A stretch of DNA of 6,474 nucleotides from Kiritimatiellia bacterium (GTDB lineage Bacteria; Verrucomicrobiota; Kiritimatiellia; RFP12; UBA1067). A program made the translations under genes and the position numbers. Below, in pieces: positions 5,619-6,474 of the stretch (position 1 is the first letter of the stretch; every line of letters begins with the position of its first letter). Under the pieces are notes generated by a model. The model saw only the letters and a list, made by a program, of their open reading frames with translations, was not told the DNA's origin and did no database searches. Where the stretch lies: contig JAFRNO010000713.1 in NCBI GenBank assembly GCA_017430155.1, forward strand, positions 1 through 6,474, in the 5' to 3' direction.

Positions 5619-6474
5619 CTGGTTTTCCATCCTCGGCCGGACGGATCGCCGATGCCGCCGATGTCGCCCGCCGCCGGCCCCGGATGGAGCAGCCACTTGA
5701 CCTCGATCACGTACTTGCCGATGAAGAAGCGGGCAAATGCCGCGTTCGCAACCGCCCCCACGGTGTCGGGATCCGCCTCGGGCGAAAGCACCGCCGTGCC
5801 GTTCAGGGCCGTTCCGCCGAGCGTACCCGCGAGCGTCGCGACGCCCGTCTCGGCGTTCACCCACACCTTCAGCTCCGCCGGAACCGGATTCTGTCCAGCC
5901 CCTTCGTCCACGTATGCAGTGAACTCCATCTCGCCGCGTTCCGCCGCCAGGTTCGCAATCGCGTTCCACTGTGCGTCCTTGGGGAGTCCATCCGCGCCCT
6001 TCCCGAACTTGTTCAACCGGCCGGCGACGCGCGTGTCCGGCGAGATGGACAGGCTGCCCGCGAACACGTCCTGGCGGGAATACCAAGAATCCTCAAGCGC
6101 GAACGCCGATCCGAAGATGTCCGCCTGCGGGTTGATCGCCAGCGTCAGCCACTCATCCACCGTACGCGTCTTCTTGCCGACCCTGGTGGACGTCTTCTTG
6201 TGGAATTTCGCCTCGTACCGGTCGCCGGTGGCGTCGGGCAGAACCTTCAGCCCGCCGCCGGAGAACGTCGACGTGCCGACCTTCGCCGTGAGCTTGCCGG
6301 TTGTGTACACGATCAGCGTTACGGGCAGGGAATCCCTGCACAGCTGGTACGAACCGTCGTCCTGCACAGGACGCGTGGAGCCGTAGTACGTACCTGCCAG
6401 CCCGTCCGGCAACGGCGTCACCTCTACCGTGATGGTGGAGACCTTGTTCGTGACGCGTTTCCCGACCTTCAGCG
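5615..6474 (-). CDS. C-terminal part of a secreted protein paralogous to the 872-residue neighbour
   Basis: This is an open frame that enters from the right edge and ends at the TGA at 5617-5615; 285 residues are visible. A GTG at 6421 could be read as a start, but the frame stays open for 17 more codons to the edge. Those codons (KVSTITVEVTPLP) look like the last strand of an Ig-like module, so this is almost certainly the end of a longer protein. From residue 21 (PLPDGLAGTYYG) onward it aligns by eye with residues 628-850 of the 872-residue protein. Matching segments are LP-x-x-x-x-GT[FY]-x-G, GK[IL]-x-A, L-x-[LI]-x-I-x-NP (one gap) and ARF-x-IG near the end. No catalytic motif, membrane helix or sorting signal is seen. 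After the shared domain comes a Gly/Pro-rich tail ending GRGWKTR. It lies 54 bp upstream of its paralogue and may be cotranscribed with it. The function is unknown; a surface role is inferred from the neighbour. Confidence 0.8.
   Translation of the reverse strand, partial: LKVGKRVTNKVSTITVEVTPLPDGLAGTYYGSTRPVQDDGSYQLCRDSLPVTLIVYTTGKLTAKVGTSTFSGGGLKVLPDATGDRYEAKFHKKTSTRVGKKTRTVDEWLTLAINPQADIFGSAFALEDSWYSRQDVFAGSLSISPDTRVAGRLNKFGKGADGLPKDAQWNAIANLAAERGEMEFTAYVDEGAGQNPVPAELKVWVNAETGVATLAGTLGGTALNGTAVLSPEADPDTVGAVANAAFARFFIGKYVIEVKWLLHPGPAAGDIGGIGDPSGRGWKTR

Overview
The window is a G+C-rich bacterial segment in which every gene I can support lies on the minus strand and is read from right to left. 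In order of transcription it holds: (1) the 3' part of a gene for a large secreted or surface protein, cut by the right edge; (2) a complete gene for an 872-residue secreted multidomain protein (BspA-type leucine-rich repeat, PPC-like domain, InlB-type and bacterial repeats, Ig-like and He_PIG-like modules, and an unrecognised C-terminal domain); (3) a DEDDh-family 3'-5' exonuclease gene split by a frameshift; (4) a six-domain ribosomal protein S1 gene (rpsA); (5) the start of the ribosomal protein L28 gene (rpmB), cut by the left edge.

The source is probably a member of the Planctomycetes-Verrucomicrobia-Chlamydiae group, perhaps a host-associated Kiritimatiellota, Lentisphaerota or Verrucomicrobiota genome. 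This is inference from the style of the secreted proteins, the form of L28 and the high G+C. No taxonomic marker was searched, so it is only a lean.

The two secreted proteins look like a tandem paralogous pair. Both end in a roughly 240-residue domain that aligns by eye along its length and follows an Ig-like module. They are 54 bp apart, separated by an AT-rich spacer with imperfect heptamer repeats and no visible terminator. The exonuclease and rpsA each have their own promoter-like element, and the two elements are nearly identical (TGnTATACTAT followed by CCG). The exonuclease element sits so close to its ATG that the mRNA may be leaderless. The rpsA element overlaps the exonuclease stop codon and is followed by a leader with a possible 5' hairpin, a CAA-rich unstructured stretch and no Shine-Dalgarno sequence. 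rpmB and the 872-residue gene have ordinary purine-rich ribosome binding sites.

I see no CRISPR array, tRNA, rRNA, insertion sequence or phage gene. The best leads are the unnamed C-terminal domain shared by the two secreted proteins, the exonuclease frameshift, and the shared promoter element with its unusual leaders.
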